DNA of 64,000 bases from JAWLBM01 sp041687675 (lineage in GTDB: Bacteria > Pseudomonadota > Alphaproteobacteria > Rhizobiales > Pleomorphomonadaceae), in assembly GCA_041687675.1 (NCBI GenBank), contig JAWLBM010000014.1, positions 1 to 64,000 on the forward strand, read 5' to 3'. Positions 1-8,786 of the stretch are shown piece by piece (the stretch's first letter is position 1; every line of letters starts with the position of its first letter). The notes beneath the pieces are model-generated. The model was not told the DNA's origin and did no database searches. It saw only the letters and a list, made by a program, of their open reading frames with translations. The translations under genes were made by a program, and so were the position numbers.

Positions 1-59
1 GGGGGGGGGCCCCCCCCGCCCCTCCGGCCGGGCCCCTCATCCGCCGGCATCCGCCGGCA

Positions 60-82
60 CCTTCTCCCCGGTGGGGAGAAGG
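60..82. repeat. Short palindromic intergenic repeat
   Basis: Arms CCTTCTCCCC (60-69) and GGGGAGAAGG (73-82) form a perfect 10-bp inverted repeat with a 3-base loop. It sits beside two tandem copies of CCGCCGGCAT-like sequence (about 40-60). This is the style of palindromic repeat scattered between genes in Rhizobiales. It lies 44 bases past the thiD stop and could also end thiD transcripts, but there is no T-run. Bases 1-125 hold nothing else I can support. Confidence 0.6.
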
Positions 83-125
83 GGAGCGGCGGCGCATGCG
101 GTGCATCTGCCGGCCGGGGAGAAGA

Positions 126-938
126 CTACCGCCCCAGCCTCGGCCAGAGGCGGTGGAAGTGGTGCACGGGGCCGTGCCCGCGGCCGACGTGGAGGTCGTC
201 AGCGGCGACGATCGCCTCGGTGAGATAGGCCTTCGCCTCGCCCACCGCGGTGCGCAGGTCCTTGCCGAGGGCGAGGCCCGCGGCGATCGCGGAGGATAGG
301 GTGCAGCCGGTGCCGTGGGTGTTCGCGGTCCGGTGCCGGGGCGCGGTGAACCAGGCCTCGCCCGCCTCGTCGACCAGCACGTCCGCCGCCTCCGGACCAT
401 CGCCGTGGCCGCCCTTGAGGAGCACCGCCCGGGGCCCCAGCGCCTTCAGCCGCCGGGCCTGGGCCAGCATCGCCGCCCGGCCCTCGGCCACCGGTTCGCC
501 GAGAAGCCGCGCCCCCTCGGCGAGATTGGGCGTGATCACCAGCGCCTTCGGGACCAGCAGGCGGACGAGCGTCTCCACCGCCTCGGGCCGGAGCAGCATG
601 TCGCCGCTGGTCGCCACCATCACCGGGTCGAGCACCACCCTTTCGGCCGACCATGCGTCGAGCCCGGCCGCGACGGCCTCGATCACGGCCGGGTTCGCCA
701 GCATGCCGATCTTCACCGCGTCGACGGCGAGGTCGGAGAACACCGCGTCGATCTCGGCGCGCACGAACTCGGGCGGGGCCTCATGGATGGCGGTGACGCC
801 GCGGGTGTTCTGGGCGGTCAGCGCGGTGATCACGCTCGCCCCGTAGACGCCGAGGGCGGAGAAGGTTTTGAGGTCGGCCTGGATGCCGGCCCCTCCGCCG
901 GAGTCGGAGCCCGCGATGGTGACGGCGATGGCGGTCAT
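126..938 (-). CDS. thiD: Hydroxymethylpyrimidine/phosphomethylpyrimidine kinase ThiD
   Basis: ThiD phosphorylates 4-amino-5-hydroxymethyl-2-methylpyrimidine and then its monophosphate, giving the pyrimidine half of thiamine phosphate in the cytosol. The 270-residue product has the ribokinase-like ThiD signatures: AGSDSGGGAG near residues 9-18, DPVMVATSG near 104-112, LKGGH near 174-178 and HGTGCTLS near 208-215, which carries the anion hole and catalytic region. Length fits the family. The open frame extends far upstream, but the ATG at 938 begins the conserved N-terminus (MTAIAVTIAGSDS), so it was chosen. It is separated from thiE by a gene on the other strand, so thiD must have its own promoter between 939 and 1046. 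Confidence 0.96.
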   Translation of the reverse strand: MTAIAVTIAGSDSGGGAGIQADLKTFSALGVYGASVITALTAQNTRGVTAIHEAPPEFVRAEIDAVFSDLAVDAVKIGMLANPAVIEAVAAGLDAWSAERVVLDPVMVATSGDMLLRPEAVETLVRLLVPKALVITPNLAEGARLLGEPVAEGRAAMLAQARRLKALGPRAVLLKGGHGDGPEAADVLVDEAGEAWFTAPRHRTANTHGTGCTLSSAIAAGLALGKDLRTAVGEAKAYLTEAIVAADDLHVGRGHGPVHHFHRLWPRLGR

Positions 939-1046
939 GTCCCCTGCCCTTCCCTGGTGCGGGTCCCGTCTGCCGGCTTGCGCGTCGCGCCCGCTTCTGG
1001 TCGACTGCGCGCCCGACGCTGTTCCGACCGCTGACGGTGAAGACCC

Positions 1047-1283
1047 ATGAAACCCTTCTTCGTGCTCATCAAGTGCCACCTCGGCCGGGCCTATGACGTG
1101 GCCTCCAAGCTGGCCGAGGCGGAGATCGCCTCGGAGATCTACTCCACCGCCGGCGACTACGACCTCCTCGTCAAGTTCTACGTCGACCAGGACGTCGACA
1201 TCGGCCACTTCGTCAACGAGAAGGTCCACCACATCCCCGGCATTGCCGACACCAAGACGATCATCACCTTCAAGGCGTTCTGA
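1047..1283 (+). CDS. Stand-alone Lrp/AsnC ligand-binding (RAM) domain protein
   Basis: This 78-residue protein is a single alpha-beta RAM domain, the effector-binding half of Lrp/AsnC regulators, without the helix-turn-helix half. Visible features are the first strand FFVLIKCHLG, the helix with VASKLAEAEIASEIYSTAG, and the effector-loop segment GDYDLLVKFYV (residues 37-47). Such SAM proteins form dimers or larger rings and are thought to bind amino acids or other small ligands; no DNA-binding part is present. It is divergent from thiD and overlaps the end of thiE by 14 bases tail to tail. A role in sensing a thiamine or amino-acid metabolite is only a guess from location. Confidence 0.85.
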   Translation: MKPFFVLIKCHLGRAYDVASKLAEAEIASEIYSTAGDYDLLVKFYVDQDVDIGHFVNEKVHHIPGIADTKTIITFKAF

Positions 1284-1878
1284 ACCGCCGGCGCGCCGCC
1301 TCGATCCAGGCGGCGCAGCGGGCCGCCGGGTCCGGGGCGGCGAGCACGTCCGAGACCACCGCGATCGAATCGGCGGCCGCCGCCGCCACATCCGGCGCGC
1401 GCTCCAGCGTGATGCCGCCGATGGCGACCAGCGGCCGGCCGGCGAGCGACTTCCACTCGGCGACCCGCTCCAGCCCCTGCGGCGCCCAGGGCATGACCTT
1501 CAGCGTCGTCGGGTAGACCGGCCCTAGCGCCACGTAGTCCGGGTCGATCACCAGCGCCCGGTCGAGTTCGTCATAGCTGTGGGTGGAAACGCCGATGCGA
1601 ATGCCCGCCCGGCGGATCGCCGGCACGTCAGCCCCGGCGAGATCCTCCTGGCCGAGGTGGACGAAGCCGGCCCGAAGGTCGATCGCGTCCTGCCAGTAGT
1701 CGTTGACGACAAGCGTCGCGCCGGCCTCCCGGCAGGCGGCGAGCGCCCTTGCGATGTCGTCGCGGCGGGTCTCCCCGTCGAGGTCCTTGGCCCGCAGTTG
1801 CACGAGCTTCAGGCCGAGCGGCAGGAAGTCCTCCAGCCGGCGGGCGCGGTCGACGATCAGGTAGAACGGGTCGAGCAT
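1270..1878 (-). CDS. thiE: Thiamine phosphate synthase ThiE
   Basis: ThiE joins hydroxymethylpyrimidine diphosphate to the thiazole phosphate carboxylate, giving thiamine phosphate. The 202-residue product shows the TIM-barrel pattern of the family: VQLRAKD (about 26-32), LVVND (about 56-60), FVHLGQEDL for the diphosphate site, ALGPVYPTTLK, and VAIGGI followed by a late VVSDV strand. The ATG at 1878 gives the expected start just before the first strand (FYLIVD). It follows thiG after 7 bases and is the last gene of the riboswitch-controlled thiOSGE operon. Its end overlaps the opposing Lrp-like gene by 14 bases. Confidence 0.95.
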   Translation of the reverse strand: MLDPFYLIVDRARRLEDFLPLGLKLVQLRAKDLDGETRRDDIARALAACREAGATLVVNDYWQDAIDLRAGFVHLGQEDLAGADVPAIRRAGIRIGVSTHSYDELDRALVIDPDYVALGPVYPTTLKVMPWAPQGLERVAEWKSLAGRPLVAIGGITLERAPDVAAAAADSIAVVSDVLAAPDPAARCAAWIEAARRRFRTP

Positions 1879-1885
1879 CGGCGCC

Positions 1886-2671
1886 TCAGCCGGCGAAGGG
1901 GGAGAAGGGGGCGCCGAACACCGGGGTCGAGGCCACGGCGAGGTCGGTCTCCTCCATCAGGCCCGCCTCGAAGGCGCGGCGGCCGGCGCGGATCGCCTCG
2001 GCGAAGGCCTCGGCCATCGCCGGCGGGTCCGACGCGGTGGCGACCGCGGTGTTGAGGAGGATGGCGTCGAAGCCCATCTCCATCGCCGCCGCCGCGTGAC
2101 TCGGCGCGCCGATGCCGGCGTCCACCACCAGCGTCGTCTCCGGGAAATGCCGCCGCATCAGCCGGAGGCCATAGGTATTGTTGAGGCCCCGCCCGGTGCC
2201 GATCGGAGCGCCCCAGGGCATCAGCACCCGGCAGCCGGCGGCGACCAGACGCTCGGCCACGACGAGGTCCTCGGTGGTGTAGGGAAACACCTGGAAGCCG
2301 TCCGCGGCGAGTTCCCGCGCCGCCTCGACGAGGGCGAAGGGATCGGGCTGCAGCGTGCCCTCGTCGCCGATCACCTCAAGCTTGATCCAGGAGGTGCCGA
2401 ACACCTCGCGGGCCATCCGCGCGGTGTTCACCGCGTCGCGGGCGGTGTGGCAGCCGGCGGTGTTCGGCAGCACCTTGACCCCGAGATCCTTGACTAGGTC
2501 CCAGAAGGCGTGGCCGACCTTGCCGCCGCCGACCGACTCGCGCCGCAGCGAGACGGTGACGATCTCCGCCCGCGACCGGCGCACCGCCTCGGCAAGGCTT
2601 TCCGGCGAGGGATAGCGGGCGGTGCCGAGCAGGAACCGGCTCGCCACCTCGGTGTCGTAGAAGCGGACCAT
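1886..2671 (-). CDS. thiG: Thiazole synthase ThiG
   Basis: ThiG condenses deoxyxylulose 5-phosphate, dehydroglycine and sulfur delivered on the ThiS thiocarboxylate into the thiazole phosphate of thiamine. The product is 261 residues, normal for ThiG. Diagnostic stretches are LPNTAGCHTARDAV (about 68-81), IKLEVIGD with the Schiff-base lysine near K97, VLMPWGAPIGTGRGL for phosphate binding, and VVDAGIGAPSHAAAAMEMG near the C-terminus. It starts one base after the thiS stop, so the two are coupled. Dehydroglycine would come from the upstream ThiO rather than from ThiH. Confidence 0.97.
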   Translation of the reverse strand: MVRFYDTEVASRFLLGTARYPSPESLAEAVRRSRAEIVTVSLRRESVGGGKVGHAFWDLVKDLGVKVLPNTAGCHTARDAVNTARMAREVFGTSWIKLEVIGDEGTLQPDPFALVEAARELAADGFQVFPYTTEDLVVAERLVAAGCRVLMPWGAPIGTGRGLNNTYGLRLMRRHFPETTLVVDAGIGAPSHAAAAMEMGFDAILLNTAVATASDPPAMAEAFAEAIRAGRRAFEAGLMEETDLAVASTPVFGAPFSPFAG

Positions 2672-2672
2672 C

Positions 2673-2870
2673 TCAGCCCCCCTGCCGCGGCGAGACCACC
2701 TCGACCGCGTCGCCCTCGTTGAGGCGGGTGCCGGCGCGGGCGTCGCGCGGCACGAACTCCCCGTTCACTGCCGTGGCGACGAACTCGGGCGAGAACCCCT
2801 CCGTTTCGAGCAGGTCGGCGAGCGTCGACGCCTCGCGATCGCATTCATGCCCGTTGACGATGATCCGCAT
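2673..2870 (-). CDS. thiS: Sulfur carrier protein ThiS
   Basis: ThiS is the ubiquitin-like sulfur carrier for thiazole synthesis. The 65-residue product starts MRIIVNGHE and ends in the obligatory Gly-Gly that is adenylated and converted to a thiocarboxylate. The longer frame begins 33 bases upstream, but the ATG at 2870 gives the typical N-terminus and length. It overlaps the 3' end of thiO by 26 bases and is followed by thiG after one base. No thiF adenylyltransferase is in the window, so activation must use an enzyme encoded elsewhere. Confidence 0.95.
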   Translation of the reverse strand: MRIIVNGHECDREASTLADLLETEGFSPEFVATAVNGEFVPRDARAGTRLNEGDAVEVVSPRQGG

Positions 2871-3873
2871 GGCTCTCCTCCAGTCTGTCCCCCTCCGCCG
2901 CAAGGCGCAGCGCGTCCTCGGCCAGGGCCGGCGCGATCAGCCAGCCGTGGCGGTAGAGGCCGTTGACCGAGACGATCCGTCCCAAGCGCTCGATCCGGGG
3001 GTTGTTGTCGGGATAGGCGGGCCGGAGCCCGGCGTTGAACTCGATCACCTCCGCGTCGGCGAAGACGGGGTGCAGGGCGTAGGCCTGCGTCAGCAGTTCG
3101 CCCGCCGAGCGCAGCGACACCACCGCCGCGCCGTCGGCCTCGATGGTGGTGGCGCCGATCATGAAGACGCCGTCCGCCCGCGGCACGACATAAAGCGGGT
3201 GGCGGTGGTGCAGCAGGCGCACCGGCCGGCGGAGGGCGACGTCGCGGCTGCGGACCAGCGCCATCTCGCCCTTCACCCCGCGCAGGCCCGGCTGGCGGTC
3301 GCGGGCGCCGAGGCCGCGGCAGTCGAGCACCAGGTCGGCGGCGAGGTCCTGCGGGCCCCCCTCGAAGCCGAAGCGGACCTCTCCCCCCTCGGCGCGGATC
3401 CGGTCGGCGAGGTCCGGCAGCGCGCGGCGGGGATCGAGGTGCCCCTCGCCGGGGAAGAACAGGCCGGCGCCGTAGCGCCCGCCGAGCGCCGGCTCCAGCG
3501 CGGCGAGGCCCGCGGCATCGAGGGGACGGTGGTTCTGCGTCACCCGGGTGAAGCGGGCGAGCAGCCCCGGGTCGCGCGGCGGAGCGATCACCAGCGTGCC
3601 GTCGAAGGCGATGCCGCCCAGAAGCGCCGGCCAGAGCGCCATCGAGCGCCGGCCGAGGTCCACCACCACGGGATCGGCGCCGTCCGCCTCGCACTCGGGC
3701 GCCAGCATGCCGCCGGAGCGCCATCCGGCGCCGGCGGACAGGTCCGCCGCCCGCTCGTGCACCACCACCCGGTGGCCGGCGCGGATCGCCGTCAGCGCGG
3801 CGACGAGCCCCATCACGCCGGCGCCGACGACGGCGACGTGCGGACGCGAACGTGTGGTCGGGGACTCCGGCAT
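2845..3873 (-). CDS. thiO: Glycine oxidase ThiO
   Basis: ThiO is a FAD-dependent oxidase that turns glycine into dehydroglycine for ThiG. The 342-residue product begins with a dinucleotide fold, VVGAGVMGLVAAL (about residues 15-27), then WRSGGMLAPECE near 51-62 as in the DAO family, and ends with a second FAD segment around LGRIVSVNGLYRHGWLIAPALAE. It is the first gene after the TPP riboswitch, with the ATG about 55 bases beyond the aptamer. In many alphaproteobacteria thiC precedes thiO; here thiC is absent from the leader position. A general D-amino-acid oxidase is the alternative, but the operon makes ThiO by far the best call. Confidence 0.94.
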   Translation of the reverse strand: MPESPTTRSRPHVAVVGAGVMGLVAALTAIRAGHRVVVHERAADLSAGAGWRSGGMLAPECEADGADPVVVDLGRRSMALWPALLGGIAFDGTLVIAPPRDPGLLARFTRVTQNHRPLDAAGLAALEPALGGRYGAGLFFPGEGHLDPRRALPDLADRIRAEGGEVRFGFEGGPQDLAADLVLDCRGLGARDRQPGLRGVKGEMALVRSRDVALRRPVRLLHHRHPLYVVPRADGVFMIGATTIEADGAAVVSLRSAGELLTQAYALHPVFADAEVIEFNAGLRPAYPDNNPRIERLGRIVSVNGLYRHGWLIAPALAEDALRLAAEGDRLEESHADHRQRA

Positions 3874-3927
3874 CTCTCTCCGCTTTTCGGGGCATTGCCA
3901 AGCGGAGGCGGGCGTCGTCGGGCCCGG

Positions 3928-4003
3928 TGACGTCCCTCCGCCGGCATGACCCGGATCAGGTTCTAAGGGTTCGTCTCAGCCCCGGCCGGGGCGCCCCTCG
4001 TCA
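3928..4003 (-). promoter_or_regulatory. TPP riboswitch (THI element) upstream of thiO
   Basis: Read on the minus strand, the segment closes with a P1 stem TGACG/CGTCA (4003-3999 and 3932-3928). It contains the conserved CTGAGA box (about 3978-3973) and the pyrophosphate-side block ending GAACCTGATC then GGGTCATGCCGGCGGAGGGA. These are the two invariant sensor arms of the thiamine-pyrophosphate aptamer. The thiO start codon lies about 55 bases downstream, so ligand binding probably controls translation initiation or early termination of thiOSGE. I did not fold the expression platform. Bases 4010-4163 should hold the promoter; no other gene is visible there. Confidence 0.96.
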
Positions 4004-4163
4004 CTGCGGTGGAGATAGGAGCGCGGAGCGGCGGATGTCAATGGCGGGGCCCCGAGGAATTGCACCGGCGGCCGTCGATCCGGACGCCCGGTGCGCTCCG
4101 CGGACGCCGTGGCACGGCGCTGCGCCAGCGGGGATCCGTGCGCCCTCCGAGCCTTCGGTCCGC

Positions 4164-5149
<986 letters not shown>

Positions 5150-5153
<4 letters not shown>

Positions 5154-6166
5154 GCGGTCATCCTCGTGGCCATCGAGGCCGTGGGATCGGGGTGGCCGAC
5201 GGGGCGGCCGTCCTCAAGCGGATAGTGGCAGAGCGCATAGCCCGCGGCCTTGCCCTGCACCGGCGGCGCCTTGCCGACGCAGCGCTCGGTCGCGAAGCGG
5301 CAGCGCGGCGAGAACAGGCAGCCGCTCGGCCGGTCGTACTGGCCCGGGACGACGCCCGGGATCGACGGCAGCCGCCGCTCGGTGGCGCGCTCGGGCAGCG
5401 CGGCGAGCAGGGCCGCCGTGTAGGGGTGGTGCGGGTTGGCGAACAGCCCCTCGACGTCCTGCTCCTCCACCTTCTGGCCGGCGTACTGCACCGAGACGCG
5501 GTGCGCGGTCTCGGCGACCACGCCCATGTCGTGGGTGATCAGCACCAGCGCCATCCCCGTCTCCTGCTGCAGCCGCACGAGCAGGTCGAGGATCTGCGCC
5601 TGGATGGTCACGTCGAGGGCCGTCGTCGGCTCGTCGGCGATCAGCAGCTTCGGATTGCAGGCGAGCGCCATGGCGATCATCACGCGCTGGTTCATGCCGC
5701 CCGACATCTGGTGCGGGAAGGAGTCGACGCGCTCCGACGCGCCCGGGATGCCGACCAGTTCGAGCAGTTCCACCGTGCGGTCCCGCCGCTGGCGGCGGTC
5801 CATGCCGAGGTGCACCTTCAGCGCCTCGCCGATCTGGTAGCCGACCGTGAAGCAGGGGTTGAGGCTCGACATCGGCTCCTGGAAGATCATCGCCATGTCG
5901 CGGCCGGCGATCTTCCGGCGCTGGCGCGCCGGCAGGCCGCGCAGGTCGACCCCGTCGAAGGCCATCCGGTCGGCCGTCACCGTGGCGGTCCACGGCAGCA
6001 GCCCCATCAGCGCCAGCATCGACACCGACTTGCCGGACCCCGACTCGCCGACGATCGACACGATCTCGCCGGCATCCACCGTAAGCGACACCCGGTCGAC
6101 GGCCCGGAAGGAGCCGCCGCCGGTCTTGAAGTCCACGGAGAGGTTCTGGATCTCGAGGAGCGGCAT
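5150..6166 (-). CDS. dppD: Dipeptide ABC transporter ATP-binding protein DppD
   Basis: Partner ATPase of DppF. The frame stays open further upstream, but the ATG at 6166 begins MPLLEIQNLSVDF, the usual ABC start, and gives 338 residues. Walker A GESGSGKS, Q-loop FQEPMSSLNPCF, signature MSGGMNQR, Walker B LLIADEPTTALD and the switch VLITHDMG are all present. The C-terminal extension has PSGCLFSPRCRF with the family's cysteines. The start overlaps the dppC stop by one base (TGATG), so translation is coupled. Membrane-associated on the cytosolic side. Confidence 0.93.
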
Positions 6167-7113
6167 CACGACCTCTTCAGCTTGGGGTCGAGCGCGTCGC
6201 GAAGGCCGTCGCCCATCAGGTTGATTGCGAGCACGGTGATGAGGATGGCGAGGCCCGGGAAGGTCACGACCCACCAGGCGCGCAGGATGTACTCCCGCGC
6301 CTCGGCGAGCATGGTGCCCCATTCGGGCGTCGGCGGCTGCGCGCCCATGCCGAGGAAGCCGAGCGCGGCCGCGTCGAGGATCGCGCTCGAGAAGGACAGC
6401 GCGGCCTGCACGATCAGCGGCGCCATGCAGTTGGGGAGGATGGTGACGAACATCAGCCGGAGCGGCCCCGCGCCGGCGACCCGCGCGGCGGTCACATAGT
6501 CGCGGCCCCGCTCCGACATCACCGCCGCCCGGGTGAGGCGGACGTAGTGCGGCTGGTAGGCGACGGCGATGGCGATCATCGCGTTGAGGAGGCCGGGCCC
6601 GAGGATCGCCACCATGACGAGGGCGAGCAGCAGGCTGGGGAAGGCGAGGATCACGTCCATGACGCGCATCAGCAGCGTGTCGACCGGCCCGCGCAGGTAG
6701 CCGGCGAGGAGGCCGAGCACGATGCCGCCGACCAGCGACAGCGTCACCACGACGAGGCCGATGAACAGCGAGAAGCGCGCGCCGTAGATCAGGCGGGAGA
6801 GGATGTCGCGGCCGATCGGGTCAGTGCCGAGCAGGAAGGCGGAGGAGCCGCCCTCGACGAAGGCGGGCGGCACCAGCAGCGCGTCGCGGAACTGCTCGTC
6901 CGGCGCATAGGGCGCGACCAGCGGGGCGGCGATCGCCACCACCACCAGCACCACGAACACCACGAGGCCCATCACGGCGCCGCGGTTCTCGGAAAAATAG
7001 CTCCAGAACTCGGCGAAACGCCCCGGCCGGGCGAGCGTGGCCGGTGCATCGGGCCCGGGGACGCCGGCGGGGACGGGCGAGGCGGCCTCGGCGGGGCGGA
7101 GGGTGTCGGTCAT
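6166..7113 (-). CDS. dppC: Dipeptide ABC transporter permease DppC
   Basis: Inner-membrane permease of the importer, 315 residues. After a 40-residue proline-rich cytosolic leader comes a first membrane span (GAVMGLVVFVVLVVVAIAAP). A periplasmic loop containing LLGTDPIGRDILSRLIYGAR follows, which is diagnostic for DppC/OppC. About five more spans flank the coupling (EAA-type) loop AARVAGAGPLRLMF. The C-terminus WGTMLAEAREY...DALDPKLKR is typical. It starts 4 bases after the dppB stop. It pairs with DppB to form the channel. Confidence 0.94.
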   Translation of the reverse strand: MTDTLRPAEAASPVPAGVPGPDAPATLARPGRFAEFWSYFSENRGAVMGLVVFVVLVVVAIAAPLVAPYAPDEQFRDALLVPPAFVEGGSSAFLLGTDPIGRDILSRLIYGARFSLFIGLVVVTLSLVGGIVLGLLAGYLRGPVDTLLMRVMDVILAFPSLLLALVMVAILGPGLLNAMIAIAVAYQPHYVRLTRAAVMSERGRDYVTAARVAGAGPLRLMFVTILPNCMAPLIVQAALSFSSAILDAAALGFLGMGAQPPTPEWGTMLAEAREYILRAWWVVTFPGLAILITVLAINLMGDGLRDALDPKLKRS

Positions 7114-7117
7114 CGCG

Positions 7118-8128
7118 TCACCTCGTGTGCCGGATCTTGGGATTGACGAGGCCGTAGAGCATGTCGACCGTCAGGTTCACGACCATCACGATGAGGGCGA
7201 TCAGCACGAGGCCGCCCTGCACCGCCGGATAGTCGCGGCGGGAGATCGAATCGACCATCCACTTGCCGATCCCCGGCCAGGAGAAGATCGTCTCGGTCAG
7301 GATCGCGCCGGCGAGCAGCACGCCGATCTGCAGGCCGATGGTGGTGATCACCGGGATCATGGCGTTGCGCAGCGCGTGGACGCCGACCACCCGTGCCGGC
7401 GAGAGGCCCTTGGCCCGGGCGGTGCGGATGTAGTCCTCGCCGAGCACCTCGAGCATCGCCGAGCGCGTCTGCCGGGCGATCACCGCGAGCGGGATGGTGC
7501 CGAGCACGATCGTCGGCAGGATCAGGTGCGAGACCGCCGAGCCGAAGGCGCCGTCCTGGCCCGAGAGCAGGCTGTCGATCAGCATGAAGCCGGTCACCTG
7601 CGGGAAGAAGTAGAGCAGCGAGATCCGCCCCGACACCGGCGTCCAGGCGAGGATGCCGGAGAACAGGATGATGAGCAGCAGCGCCCACCAGAAGATCGGC
7701 ATGGAGTAGCCGATGAGCGCCGTCGCCATCAGCGTGTGGTCGAACCCGGAGCCGCGCTTCACCGCCGCGACCACGCCGATCGGGATCCCGAGCACGACCG
7801 CGAAGAGGATGGCGCAGATCGACAGCTCCACCGTCGCCGGGAACAGCGTGAAGAACTCGTCGAACACCGGCCGCTTGGTGGCGATGGAGGTGCCGAAGTC
7901 GCCGCCGAGGAGGCTCGAGATGTAGCCGAGGTACTGCTCCCAGATCGGCCGGTCGAAGCCGTAGCGCGCCATCATCTCGGCATAGCGCTCGGGCGACAGG
8001 CCGCGCTCCCCGGCCATCAGCAGGACGGGATCGCCCGGAAGCAGGCGGATGAACAGGAAGGCCACCAGACTGACCCCGAAGAAGGTCGGGATCACCAGTC
8101 CGATCCGCCTGAGGAGGAATCCGAGCAT
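7118..8128 (-). CDS. dppB: Dipeptide ABC transporter permease DppB
   Basis: Second inner-membrane permease, 336 residues, with the OppB/DppB N-terminus (LLRRIGLVIPTFFGVSLVAF), the LLPGDPV motif after the first span and about six membrane segments. The coupling loop RTARAKGLSPARVVGVHALRN interacts with the ATPase, and the C-terminus MLYGLVNPKIRH is characteristic. It is preceded by a 3-base gap after a GNAT acetyltransferase gene, which is unusual: dppB normally follows dppA directly. Confidence 0.94.
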   Translation of the reverse strand: MLGFLLRRIGLVIPTFFGVSLVAFLFIRLLPGDPVLLMAGERGLSPERYAEMMARYGFDRPIWEQYLGYISSLLGGDFGTSIATKRPVFDEFFTLFPATVELSICAILFAVVLGIPIGVVAAVKRGSGFDHTLMATALIGYSMPIFWWALLLIILFSGILAWTPVSGRISLLYFFPQVTGFMLIDSLLSGQDGAFGSAVSHLILPTIVLGTIPLAVIARQTRSAMLEVLGEDYIRTARAKGLSPARVVGVHALRNAMIPVITTIGLQIGVLLAGAILTETIFSWPGIGKWMVDSISRRDYPAVQGGLVLIALIVMVVNLTVDMLYGLVNPKIRHTR

Positions 8129-8131
8129 GGG

Positions 8132-8635
8132 TCAGGGTTCCAGGCGCTTGACGAGGCGGTGCATGGGGAGCGTGGCGAAGAGGCCGTCCGGCATCCAGAC
8201 GGGTCGCTCCTCGGCGGCGATCTCCACGTATCCGCGCGAGAGGTAGAAGCGGCGGGCGCGTTCGTTGCCCATCGAGCAGTCGAGTTCGGCAATCTTCAGC
8301 CCGCGCGAGAGGAGGATCGCCTCGAGCGCGTCCATCAGCCGCCCGGCGAGGCCGGTGCCCCGGGCGCGGCGGGCGAGGAAGAACTGGTCGACCTCGGTCC
8401 CCTCCAGGGCCGCGAAGGCGACGGGTCCCTCCCCGTCCTCCACCAGCCAGGCGTCGCCCGCGAACCCCGGCAGGCGGCCGAGGAAGGAGTCCGGCGTGCG
8501 TTGGCGGACGAGGCCCGGCGGGAACAGGTCCGCATGGGCGTCGTGCCACGCCTGGTGCCAGAGCGCCGCCACCGCCGGGTAATCGGCCGGATCGATCCGC
8601 CTCGGTCCGGTAAAGGTCATCGCGTCGTCCATCAT
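8132..8635 (-). CDS. GNAT-family N-acetyltransferase inside the dpp operon
   Basis: A 167-residue single-domain GNAT protein predicted to move an acetyl group from acetyl-CoA to an amine. The acetyl-CoA pyrophosphate loop is seen as RRARGTGLAGRLMDAL, followed by an ERARRFYLSRGY segment typical of the last strand and helix. The start is uncertain: ATG codons at 8635, 8632 and 8620 all follow a GGGGAGGGG Shine-Dalgarno. The longer frame to 8755 lacks conserved sequence. The gene sits between dppA and dppB, three bases before dppB, so it is expressed with the importer. Its substrate is unknown; imported peptides or amino acids are a reasonable guess. Confidence 0.85.
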   Translation of the reverse strand: MMDDAMTFTGPRRIDPADYPAVAALWHQAWHDAHADLFPPGLVRQRTPDSFLGRLPGFAGDAWLVEDGEGPVAFAALEGTEVDQFFLARRARGTGLAGRLMDALEAILLSRGLKIAELDCSMGNERARRFYLSRGYVEIAAEERPVWMPDGLFATLPMHRLVKRLEP

Positions 8636-8727
8636 CGGCCCCTCCCCCGTGGCGGACCCGTGGACAGTCTCCGCCCCGGCCGCGCCGCGCCTCCCCGCGC
8701 GCCGCGATCGGACACGGTCCACATAAC

Positions 8728-8770
8728 GGGGACGGCGCCGGAGGTGGTCTCCCACGCCCGGCGCCGCCCC
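8728..8770 (-). terminator. GC-rich hairpin between dppA and the rest of the operon
   Basis: Arms around CGGCGCCGG (8733-8741) and CCGGCGCCG (8758-8766), extended by GGGG/CCCC, form a strong stem 17 bases past the dppA stop. No T-run follows on the minus strand. The likely role is partial termination or 3' protection of the dppA message, giving more binding protein than permease. This is an inference from position. Confidence 0.5.
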
Positions 8771-8786
8771 GATGCTCAGCGCGCCG

